Origin: Laccaria trichodermophora
Lineage: Eukaryota > Basidiomycota > Agaricomycetes > Agaricales > Hydnangiaceae
NCBI GenBank assembly: GCA_018417955.1
Contig: JACTVC010000008.1
Coordinates: 248,001 to 312,000, forward strand
DNA length: 64,000 nt
Reading direction: 5' to 3'
Position numbers and translations under genes: made by a program. Positions within the stretch are counted from its first letter, which is position 1; the number at the start of each line of letters is the position of its first letter. A model generated the notes under the pieces. That model was not told the origin of the DNA, ran no database searches, and saw nothing but the letters and a program-made list of their open reading frames with translations. This document shows, one piece after another, positions 24,246 through 34,660 of this stretch.

Positions 24246-25847
24246 AGCTCCTTTGAGGATTTCGAGGTGAGTGGTGGTTCTGGTTGAATGGCATGTGTGT
24301 GTGGAATTTACTGTTGTTTCATTTCATGTGGATGACAGCCTGGCCTGCTGCCCCCCTGAGATAACATCAGCATCGGTATCTGGAGTATCTCCTGCGATTT
24401 GAAGATCCCTCAACATGGTGGCAAGAATCTGGACAGGCTGAGAGGAAGTAGGGACAGGAAGGTGGCTCTGGATGGATGTCTCCTTGCTTGGTGCAAGCAT
24501 ATCAGCAGTAATGACATCAGGATTGAATGGCCAGATGCTGGTCTTGCAGAAAGCAGTCTTGATGAGTTCTGGGGTCAGAGTGGTAATGTAGGCCTTGGAT
24601 ATGACCTGGAGAAAATTTCCCTTGTCGATTGCATTCCCAGTTGTATGAAGCAGTGCATCGCGCTCCACACCAAGATAGTGTTTCAGCACAGCAAACACGA
24701 CCACATCAAGACCTTGATAGATGTGTGTCCCATGCACAACATAGCAGATGACTATGACCATGTGGAGGTGAGCAAGAAGGAGAAAGGCGACCGTGTAGTG
24801 TGAGTTGTGTCCGTCCACAATTAGTAAGCAGTACTTGCCATTTGCCTTTTCTCGTGTCGCTTTCTCAAATAACTTCATCCATGATGCACCAATTTCGCCA
24901 TCTGTCCAGCCCTTCTGCTGGTATCTGATCCTAGCAGAAGATTTATTTACAGACATGAAGATAGTGAATAGAATGACATACGATGCATTAAGGGGATTAT
25001 TTTCCCCCCATTTGACCTGGTAGGCGCTCCCCTTGAAGATAACGGCAGGAGGTGTGCCTGTGCCATCTGCACAGATTGTAACGATGGTGGTAATATTTTT
25101 ACATGTTCCAGAGCGCTGCTGGTAGAGTGTGGCTTTTGTACAGGGGCCGAAAACATACTCACGCTCACCACCTCCCTGGGCCTGTATTCCAACTTCATCT
25201 GTTGCGTATGTGTTCTCCTCTTTGATCTTGTATTTTGTGATGGTCTCCCCGAGAAGTTTCCACCATGCCTTGTTGTTGTGTGGATTTGTTGCACGTCCTT
25301 GTTTGTCTTCTAGTGGTCGGGAACATGAGATCTTGATCCGTTCGGAATACTTTTTGGAAAAGCGGTAAGTCCAATTCTCTCTGACACCTTTGATGGGAAA
25401 GGAAGCACCAAGGCACACACTGCATATGTCATTGACATGCTCCTTCAGCCGTGCATGACTGAGAGGGAACCCATGATACGCCATCTTGTTAATGAAATCG
25501 ATGACGATGTTGACCTCGGAATCAGTAAGCCAGGATCAATCTGCACTTGCTCGTTCACACAACATTCCACCTGCAACATGTCGTTTCAAGGTCATATAGC
25601 TGAGTTTGATATGATTTCCTGTCAAAAAAATGAGTTGAATGACATTTAGAATAGCATTAATATACTTACCAGTCTCTTCAAATTGAAGACTCTCGAAATC
25701 GAGGCAGATTTTGCGATATCCACAACGATCTTTCTTCAGTTTCTTTTGATCTGCCTTGTATGCGGCAACAGCCCGGACCATCAAAGCCTCATAAACACAT
25801 TTGCGTGCATAAGCCTTGTCGACATCGGATTTGGCTCAGCCAGCCAT

Positions 25848-26989
25848 AGGTAGAAGAGAGGGGCGCTCAATTAAAAGTTAATTAAAACATTGGGCCCACT
25901 CCGCATATACATACAGAAACCTGCAGCTAGCCTTGCAGCTGCAGGTTGGTGATCTTTCTGAAGCAAATCTGCTGTGCTGAATGAATGAATGTCCACTAAG
26001 ATTAACAATAAGTGTTTATAGACCCTCTGCGTACATGAATACATGGATCAAGATTCAGTAAATACAAGTAGGTGGAGCAAGAGCCCATAAACGTGAGTCG
26101 ATGGCAAGGAGGGTGTGCACGCAGCTTCAAGTTTCACACGTGGGTGCGGGTTCTTTGTCAAGATGCAGTTGTGATACAGTGTGATGTGCTCATTATGGTG
26201 AAAAAACTGTGGCATTACCCATGCTGGTCACTAAATACATGAGTGGTATGGTTAGGTACAGCATTTTTATGGTGAGGCCCTCTGTATAAAATTGAAAACA
26301 TCCAAAATCCATGATCTACCTGGCTTGCTCGGCAGTTTCAATACTTAAAAGTGTTTTTTTCATCGAGAATTTTTTATGGTCAATTCCGCAGGCATTAGAT
26401 CCGAAGATTGGAAAAAATTTGAGCAGATTACCTCCTTTCATTCCACCAGGAGATGCAAAATACATCCCAAGTGTTTCACTGAGTGATTATGTGACATTGT
26501 CATGTGGATGACTGTACATCCTTTTACAAATTTCTATCATAATTTCTACTCTACACACCCCTCAATTGCATTCTCGAGTCAGGATGTCTGAATGCAAAGT
26601 GATTTGGCCGTTTTGAAGTGGCTGTACAATGACTAAGCAGCTGTGTCTTGATGTTGGTGGTGCGCCTCCCCACTGCATGAAACTAAAAGAAGATTGTGTG
26701 GCTGCACTGAAGAAAGCTGTGGCAAGATTCCATGCTCGGGGTGAGTGGGAGATCCTGAGAATAATCACCTGATGACCACAATTGGCTGGTGGTGGAAGTT
26801 GTTGTTCAATACTAGTAAACAAAGTCAACAAGAACATAGTTCACCCTCTGCACCCTGGGGGAAGAAGCTTGAAACTATCAGAAATGCACTTGACGCAACT
26901 AAGCATAATTTTAAGTCAATCTACATTAAAATTATGAGTACCGGTGTCCTGAGGAACAGAAAAATGCAATATTTTGGAAGAGAACCTCC
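25848..26989. other. AT-rich transposon debris
   Basis: No gene is supported. It contains the right copy of the 64-bp direct repeat (26673-26736) and ends at the target duplication GAACCTCC (26982-26989) of the next element. Confidence 0.5.
26673..26736 (+). repeat. 64-bp direct repeat, right copy
   Basis: Partner of 19146-19209. The coding-like frame KLKEDCVAALKKAVARFHA is followed by a GTGAGT donor-like site. Confidence 0.6.
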
Positions 26990-28287
26990 CAGTACTTTAC
27001 ACTCCCTGATATGTTCCATATGGATTCCAAATGGAATAGATGGAAATCCATGGATTCCATGGAATGGGGGATGGACTCCATGGAATGTTTGGGTGATGGA
27101 ATCCATGCTTTTTTAAACTACATTGCATACAATTTTCAGGGGAATTTATCATAAGTTCAAACTTAAAAGGTGTAGCTGATTTAATCTGACCATACTGAAT
27201 AAAGATAATTAAATGTATTGAATATAACTACATATTATCATATTACATAATATAATACTACATTCAATACTAAAGGGAGGGGGAGGGAGTGGTGAAGTGT
27301 TATAGAGGGGAGGGGATGGAGGGGGCAGTGATGAAAGGGGGAAGGGAGTGATGGAGGAGGAAGGGAGTGATGGAGAGGGAGGGGTGAGAGTGCAAGGGGG
27401 GGGGGAGGCAGAGGGATGAGGGACATGGAGCTCACTCACCTGAGCTCAGGACCCTCATTCGTGGGCGGTCGGCGACGTGGCCCTCCATCCGCGACGTCGT
27501 CCGTCGGCGCTCGTCTTCGTGGGCGGTGGTCCTTGCTCGTGGTGACGTGGCCCGTGTCGCGGTCGTCGCGTCACGTCGTCGTTTCGCGTTGTCGTTTGTC
27601 GTCGCGTCGCGTCGTCTTGTGTCGTCGTGTCACGTCGTCGTGTTGCGTCGTCGTTTTGTGTCGTCGTGTCGTGTCGTCGTTTGTCGTCGTTGTCTTGCGT
27701 CGTCGTTTCACGTCGTCGTCTGTCGTTGTCGTGTCGCGTCACTGACCGTGACGTGGCACCTGCTTGGTGCCCCGTCATCGCGTCGTCTCGTTCTCGTGCG
27801 TCGGCGCTCGTTTTTTGGTGACGTGGCGTTGCCGTGCCGTTCTTGGTATGTAGCGGGGTGTGCCAGGGTGGTCGTGGGTCAGCGGCGAGGGTGGTGGGGT
27901 GTAGTCACAGGTGACGGCAGTGGTGCGGAGGTGATGGGCAGCGTCGTGGATGGTGGTGGTGGTGGTTGAGGAATAGGTTGTGTTTTTTGTTGATAGCATC
28001 CAAATTGATCGTCGGCATTTGCCGATGTTTGTTTTTTTCCCACGAAATACCAAAATCTCGGACTATCCAATCAATTCCATTGGAATCCACCTGGAATAGT
28101 CCATGGAATCCATGTGGAATATACCATTCCATGTCTATTCCATATGGAATCCATAGTGACTATGGAATGAGAAAATAGCAGGGGACTCAGCTAAAAATCT
28201 TCCATATGGAATCCATGGAATGGATGGTGGAATCCACTGATTCCATATGGAATCCATATGGAAGAACTCGGGGAGTGTAAAGACCTC
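26990..28287. mobile_element. Non-autonomous DNA transposon with palindrome-cluster ends (element 1), 8-bp TSD
   Basis: The left end is CAGTACTTTACACTCCC. The right end, read inward on minus, is GAGGTCTTTACACTCCCC. A perfect 8-bp duplication GAACCTCC flanks it at 26982-26989 and 28288-28295. Inside both ends lie clusters of self-complementary words (ATTCCATATGGAAT and ATTCCATGGAAT type; 27010-27110 and 28075-28265). Between them are an AT-rich part, a G+A tract (27275-27415) and a CpG-dense G/T-rich part with CGTCGT words (27420-27960). No transposase is present. An 8-bp duplication suits hAT elements, and Zisupton/KDZ-type elements also give 8 bp, so the mobilising enzyme is open. Confidence 0.85.
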
Positions 28288-28356
28288 GAACCTCCCATCA
28301 CATCTGGAAAAGTGTTTCTGCTCGATAGTAGCGGCTCTGGTGCCATGTCTGGGACA

Positions 28357-29166
28357 CCCAAGGGGCTCCTGTCGGTGCATCCCGTGAATGCAACTACCTC
28401 TGACATGTACCAATTTCTCACTGTCAGGGTCAGTCGCTATATCAGGAAATTGATTAGTAATGCGTCGAAATCAGTACAAGTACACATCTCAAATCTGTGT
28501 ATACATCTGACTGCCACGCGCTGCCTGCTCTCATTCTCTACCCCTTCCACACTGTGTCTTCTCCTCTGATAGCAGGATTTTTCTCAGTAACAAAAGGTGA
28601 GGATGAGGTGGCCATAATTGTGACACACAACCAACATGGTACTTACAAACAGATCATGATGGAATTTCAAGCTCCGAATAAAACTCAAGCCTCTTCCCCC
28701 GTTCTGCGCACGTCGGAGTTTGAGATTACATCGCCTCTCATCATGTTGTGCATCTTCCATATTTCCCTACTACTTACGGTCATAATGGCTGGTGTATTAC
28801 TTTTCATATCATTTGTACTCTATGCAAAAAATAAATGGTGCAGTTTTACAATCACAATTTGAGAACTACACCTTTCTATCAGTTTGTCCAATTTCTTTAC
28901 ACCATTCAGGTGTGAGATAAAAATTGGAGGAACTCATATTCATGTGTTAATATGTCATTTATATGCTATTGATTAATCACAAATTTATGAAGTGGGTTGT
29001 GGTAGAGATAAAAATCAAACAGTCTCTGTTTTCAAGCATGTACTTGTACTGATGTCGACGCGTTACTAATCAATTTCCTGATATAGCGACTGACCCTGAC
29101 AGTGAGAAATTGGTACATGTCAGAGGTAGTTACGTTCACGGGATGCGCCGACAGGAGCCCCTTGGG
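28357..29166. repeat. Inverted repeat pair, arms of about 112 bp, 585-bp spacer
   Basis: 28357-28469 and 29055-29166 are reverse complements with about four differences, all transitions. Outer ends read CCCAAGGGGCTCC. No target duplication was found outside, so this may be a foldback element or an inverted duplication. The spacer has no supported gene. Confidence 0.8.
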
Positions 29167-30829
29167 GACACCTTATGTCCATATATAGACATAACTTATG
29201 TCTATATTGAGACATGTCCAAAAAAAGACATAAGGTTGTCCAAAAACAGACATAGGCCATCAATCTCAGCTCAAGCAGTTGACCTCCTACCAGCTTTTCT
29301 CCCTGTGCTATGCGCTGCAGACCAGAAAAATATTTGAATAGTTCAGTTACCTTGTGGGAATAATAGGATACATTAATATGAACCCAGAATGCATTTTTAA
29401 ACCATTGAAAAGAGAATTTATGCTGTTCTGAGCATAAAGTCAGTTCCACTTAATGTAATTGCTCATCAAAGTATGTGTCCATGCTAGTAGAATATCTCAG
29501 AGTATGTAGAAGCACTTTACATGCACTTCCTCCTCCTAATGGCAGGTTGCTGCACTAAATGCAACAAAAAGACAGAATCAATGGGTAAAAAAAATGTTGT
29601 ACTGCTTTAAAAATGCTGATACAGGAGTGCTGGTATGTTGTTAATATCTCCTCACATAGTCTTGACCTTCATATAAAAAGAATTTGTAACAATCTCAAGA
29701 TCTGGACTGTGTCACCATAAATCTATCTAAAGTTGAGAATAAATCTGTCATAATTGAACAACCCTTGCTGTCGATCTATAATTCTACATGTATAATCAGT
29801 GTAAAGTACTCTGCTTCTTACATGCACATTTTTGAAAAGAATTGAAACACTCTTGGCTGTTCTAGACATAACACTAGAGCCATCATTGTTCCTGTTCATT
29901 GTAATTTTTAATACTCTATCCTTGTTAGCTCAACATGAGGAACTTGGACATAAATCTGCTTTGCAATTAATCTGAGCTCTTGGCCTAATCTCCTGTCTTG
30001 TGTTTTCATGTGTAAAAATGCATGCTGATGGGAAGACTTACTCATGATATCTAACCTGTTTCCTCATAGTTGTAGCCCCCAATGGGTGCCTGCCCCATTT
30101 TAAAATGGTAGATAGGGAGAGGATATATTTCACAAAATTTCATAGCAATCTGTCAAGTTTCTAACAAGATACATATTTGTGATTCAATTATCTCTGTGAA
30201 AAAAAAAAAAGATGTCAATTGCTGGAATTGAACTTAGGTTGGCCATAAAAAGAGACCAAAAAAGTGCAATAATCCACTACACTGTACAGCCCTATATAAT
30301 CATTACATGTAGTTACCATATATGTAATTTTTGAAAAACGGTGTCCTTGTCCCAGACATGACACCAGAGCCATAGTAGCTGGCTGGTCAGTAGGCCTGGG
30401 TAGTGGCGCAGTGCTTACAAAGCAGTCAGTAGGAGCGCTCATCTACTGTAGGACTATGTAGTCACTCACTTCCTACCATGCTCACTCCAAGTCAGTTTTC
30501 ATGATGACCACTACAAGACCTGAAAGCATGAAGCTTTGAATTCGGTACGCCGCTTTCCCAGGCTTTGGGCACGACTTGACTCCGCTAAGTCCTCTCAGTC
30601 ATCTACCAACAAATGGCCCACCATGTGAAATCCACAGGAACTGGAGACGGCGAATCAAGACTTTCATGCCCCCTTCCCTCTACTCCAACCTTCATGGATC
30701 AAACCTGATCTCCTTTGAAGCTCGAGCCTTCACCGGACGAAACTGTGAATAGTTCTGTTTGCGGTGAACAAGAGGTATGAGTTATTCATCGGTTTTTTTC
30801 ATCCACACTACTATTACTTTTACAGATAT
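29167..30829. other. AT-rich, no gene; a palindrome cluster at its left edge
   Basis: 29168-29255 carries repeated words TATGTC and GACATA in alternating orientation, reminiscent of the end clusters of elements 1 and 2. 30198-30450 has a poly-A run and weak tRNA-like box B words, possibly SINE debris. Nothing else is recognised. Confidence 0.4.
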
Positions 30830-31496
30830 CAATCCAGGTTGATGCATACTACTGGGTTCCTTCTGGGGTATCCCAAACAACACCCACGCACCATTTGAGC
30901 CCTGTTTGTAGCTTGCCACCTTCGACGCCAACTCCTTCGTACCCCCGGCTTACCCAATTGATGCTCAGCCCAAACAGCTCCTCCATTGGCACAAACCATT
31001 TCAGGTGTTGGATGGATGCTCATGATGAACGTGACACATGGCAGGAAAGTGAGGTAAGCATGATATTCTTCTAGGCTAATTGATCCTTTCCTCACTGTCA
31101 TTGCAGGATCACCGTTTCTTCGAGGAAGCTGATCAGGATAGGGTCAACATTTTTGAAGCATGGCCAGGCTTTGCTCAATGGCTGGCCCAGAGAGATAGTC
31201 ACCCCCAATCCTCACAGTCTTTTCATCAACCCACACCTCAAGTAAGTATGTATTTTGATCGATATTGCCACTCTTTTAACACCATTTCCAGTCACCATCA
31301 CCACCACACCGGAAACATCTCACGTCGCCTACTTCGCTACCTCAATCCCAAGCTACATCAAATCCGCACTCGGCACGCAGGGCACAACGCGCGCATCGAG
31401 TTGCATGCCAACTGACATGGGAGTTGGCGTCTTTGGATTCAATTCAGGCGCGCCTTCGGAGACATCAGCAGAAGATGTTAAGGCTCCAACTAAATA
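30830..31496 (+). pseudogene. Unrecognised Pro/Ser/Thr-rich exon chain, probably transposon-derived
   Basis: Three open pieces on plus look joinable by GT-AG introns: about 30830-31050 (Pro-rich, then CWMDAHDERDTWQESE), 31107-31242 (EEADQDRVNIFEAWPGFAQW) and 31291-31496 (ending TSAEDVKAPTK before TAG). No domain is recognised and the start is unclear. It sits head-on to the Plavaka remnant. Confidence 0.35.
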
Positions 31497-31542
31497 GTAC
31501 TCTCTCTTTACTTACACCTTGCAAAATTGAATCGGCATTGAA

Positions 31543-33690
31543 TTACATTGGCAGAGTGTCAGTACAACCTAATTTGACCATACAAAATGTGTGTGCATCA
31601 ATATGAGAGTTGAAAAGATACTGTGGTTTCTTCCCAGGCTTGACTACAAGCATAGCATTGCGTACAATCCTGTGAACTGGAATGATCTCAGCATATGGAC
31701 CATCAATGCCTCCCTTCTGCCAAGTTGATTTTGTGATGTGGTGATAGCCACTCACGGAGTCTGGTTTACATAGGGCCATAAACCATTCAACACATGCCAG
31801 CAGCTCGTCGCACTTGAGTGGATAGTCAGGTGGGAGCTGGAAAATTGTGTGAACATGAGCGAGCCATAGACCTGCAAACAGTTAGAAGATTGTCAACAAG
31901 CGTGATATTGAACACATACCTTGTAAAGCTGTCCCGTCAGTGTGCAGGTTCGCTTCGCTGGTCTTCACCAGTGCGAAATCCAACTGTGCTGACAGTGCCG
32001 CTGTACGGCGCCCAGCTCCCGTTGACTCTGCCCTCACACCAACAGCACACACAACATTCCGTGAGTGTCATGCACCAACTTCAGGGATCTTTGGCAGCTT
32101 GAATGCAACCTGCTTCCAGAGACTGAAGATATCAAAGTCGTGAGGAACAAAAGCACAGCCGCGGCTAAGCAGGAAGGTTGAGAGGGCAGGGAGAAACCAA
32201 GTGGCACCATGGCCTTCAGGCGAGATGATGTGCCTTGCAAGAACCTTCCTTGTTGCAGGAGGTGGTTGCTTGGCAAGTGAATAGGTGGTCAAGGTGATCA
32301 ACAGTTCTTCAGGTTCTTCCTGTGCGTCAGTGTGAGGGGGATTTGTCGAGAGTGGGTCTTGTTGCTGGGTCCAAAGGACATAGGCTGAGAAGAAGTCGAC
32401 AGCTTCCTGTCTCCTCAGCCAGGTCGTCATTTGAGTGATGTAGTCTTTGTGGTTGGTGGCACAGTAAGCATTTTTGGCATAGTCGATATGTAGTTGTTCA
32501 GGAGATTCTGTGTTGAATCCATCTGCACTTCCAAACAGACGAATGAGTTCCTCGTAATGTTCCAGAGAGTGTAGCTTGGGGATGTTGAAGTGGGCTGGGG
32601 ATTGTGCCTCCAATTCAATAAACATGTCCTTGACAGCGTGGAAGTCATTGAGCACTTTGCGAAGGGTAAGTAAGGTGTGGGATGTGTGGGATTGGAGGGA
32701 AGCATAGTGGATGAAGTCCATGAGAGCTTGCACAGCTTTGACGACACGCTCATCAGCCTTCCCACTTGCCATGACGAGAGTGAGGAACACCTTCTCCATC
32801 TCCTTACAGGTGCGATGGTAACACCTTCAGGAAGCAGATTCTGACACATTACTGTTCAACAGATTGCCAAGAAGAGGTAATATAGAGACTGACTTGAATA
32901 TTCCACCACCAGCTTCCGGTCCACATCTCATTTATGACCTCCACCTTTCCTTGCGCATCTGCGAAGTGCCGCTCAGGTGCGTACTTCATCACATCACGAA
33001 ATAATGGGTTGCCCAGTAATTCAGCTACACATTCCACAGGGTCACGATACCACAGTTCATTTGTCTCCGTTCACATCATTTGTCCAGTGGAGTCTTTTGC
33101 AAGATCAGGTTCGTCCCCCGTTACTGTCAACTCAATACACTGCCAATTGACGCTTGGAGGCAGCGCATCAACCCTGTCAAGAAATTGCTGCTTGTTGGCA
33201 AATGATGGGCATGCGCAGTTTGTAATCTAACATATTTGAGAAATGTCAATTAACAAGTGTATCCGACAGGACCATTTTCCACATACAATAGGCAACTTCA
33301 AAAGTGTATCAGCCTGTGTATGTCTGACATTCTTGATGAGCCATTTCGCTAGCTCCCACTCTTCTTCATCCTGAAATGGACCCCATATCTGAGCACCTGT
33401 CAAGACTTGCTCATCGCGGATTTGCTCGAATTTTGTAGGTCCCTTCTTCAATCCCTGGCCAGCCTTCCTTGATGCTGGGTAGGCTTGCTTCCAGGTTTTT
33501 CTTGGTCGGGCATCAATGTCAGGAATTTCCACTATACGTGGGGGGATCACGTCGACATCCACCTCATCCTCGACATCCTCCTCCATGGCAAAATCTGATG
33601 ATTCAATTGTTGCCCCTTCCATGTCCAGTACTGGGTCAATGTCCATTGGTGTTGGCTTGGGTTCTGGAGACACTTGAGACCCACACATTC
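31543..33690 (-). pseudogene. Plavaka-type transposase with the central part deleted
   Basis: The N-terminal block (33690-33227) contains KFEQIRDEQVLTGAQIWGPF and EWELAKWLIKNV. The next block (33037 downward) contains NPLFRDVMKYAPE and a Trp-rich MWTGSWWWN. After the conserved LPEGVTIAP the sequence jumps at about 32808 straight to EMEKVFLTLVMASG, a block that in full-length Plavaka proteins lies some hundreds of residues later. The end half continues with HFNIPKLHSLEHY and GSADGFNTESPEQLHIDYAK, and the C-terminal exons run to the stop at 31543 (PYAEIIPVHRIVRNAMLV). The deleted segment is where the catalytic core would be, so this copy cannot transpose on its own. Confidence 0.75.
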
Positions 33691-34660
33691 ATGTAACCCT
33701 TCTTCTAGGACCTGACAAATACAAGCCTCAAAGATTCAATGTACCGAAACCCAATCATCCAAAAACTCCTCAATGTCAACTGGTTCGGGGAAGGTACCCA
33801 TCAGAGGGTTGCATATTTCAAGAATGCAACCGAACTCCCCACGGTTACCCTTGCTTTGGAGCTGACCATGGTGCATGCATCCCCTCATTGCTATTTGTTC
33901 CCCACTCTTACGTGAATCCAGATCTCATGCACCATTGATGAGTGGGCAACAGGGCACCATAAACTTGTCAAGTTCGAAGCGAAGACGTTCTTGCCCCACT
34001 TTTAACATCACCTCAAGCAGTTGATGGATTGGAAGAAGTTCACAGCATCACAGTCTCATGATCTCACGACCAGGCTTCAAGAAACTCTGCTCTGCAATGC
34101 ACAGTAAGGCCGACTTTGAGTACTTGAACCATTACTAACTTCAGCTTGTTGAACATCAGGGCTTTGGCAGCAGATGAGTGTGGAGCTGAAAGCAATGAGG
34201 AGGAGGATGAGGAAACCACAATGGCACTCTTTTCAGCAAATCAGGTCTAGCTGTGATTGGGCCACTCTGTAGATACTATTAGGTTTCTATTTTGTTGATG
34301 TAGTGGTCAATTCATACTTTCTTTCATTCAATCCATGCTATGATATCTATCTATGTATCAGTATAGTACCTGACCAGCCTATGTAGGACTTTCGGACTCT
34401 ACAGAATGACATGCCTATGTGCCTATGGGAACTATGTAGATAGTGGTAGCCAAAAAGCCTGCTATGGACAACTAGCATAGAGGGGTACCATGCTACAGCA
34501 CTGTCATGCTACGCAGGCCTATATATCTCTCCATAGCCACAGTGCATTTTCCAGATGCAAGGTTAGTCACTACATGTCACTTTCTGTGACAAATACATTT
34601 CTCATTGTGTTGCATTGCGTTCACCACTTTTGCCACTTCAAAAGGAATCTACACTAAACC
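33691..34660. other. Transposon debris, no intact gene
   Basis: The plus strand shows broken coding-like pieces at about 33800-34260 (around NATELPTVTLALEL, then an acidic ESNEEEDEETT tail) that faintly recall hAT transposase C-termini but contain stops. 34260-34660 is AT-rich with no gene. Confidence 0.35.

Larger units (their letters stand above)
19577..25847 (-). mobile_element. pogo/CENP-B-type DDE transposon gene split by an LTR element
   Basis: N-terminal exons lie at about 25847-25536 and 25640-25484 (around AYARKCVYEALMVRAVAAY, then IKLSYMTLKRHVAGGM). The catalytic region is 25484-24324. The C-terminal Lys/Glu-rich tail ending in an acidic D/N/S stretch is at 20227-19577. The catalytic Asp codons are visible: D1 in YATDEVGIQ at 25197-25199, D2 in LLIVDGHNSH at 24813-24815, and D3 in YQGLDVVVF at 24705-24707. 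A 48-nt intron interrupts the NPLNAS...RIRYQQKGW block. Defects are a TGA at codon 4 after the likely ATG at 25845-25847, a frame break near 20290, and the LTR element inserted between 20366 and 24246. This family integrates by DDE chemistry. The element is dead as it stands. Its terminal repeats were not located. Confidence 0.75.

Noticed and set aside
27416..28053. Frames of 147 and 109 codons (Arg/Val-rich) in element 1
   Set aside because: Same cause: CpG-rich simple sequence within the transposon.
30198..30450. Second SINE-like candidate with a poly-A run and a GTTCAATTCC-like word on minus
   Set aside because: Box A is weak and no target duplication could be matched.
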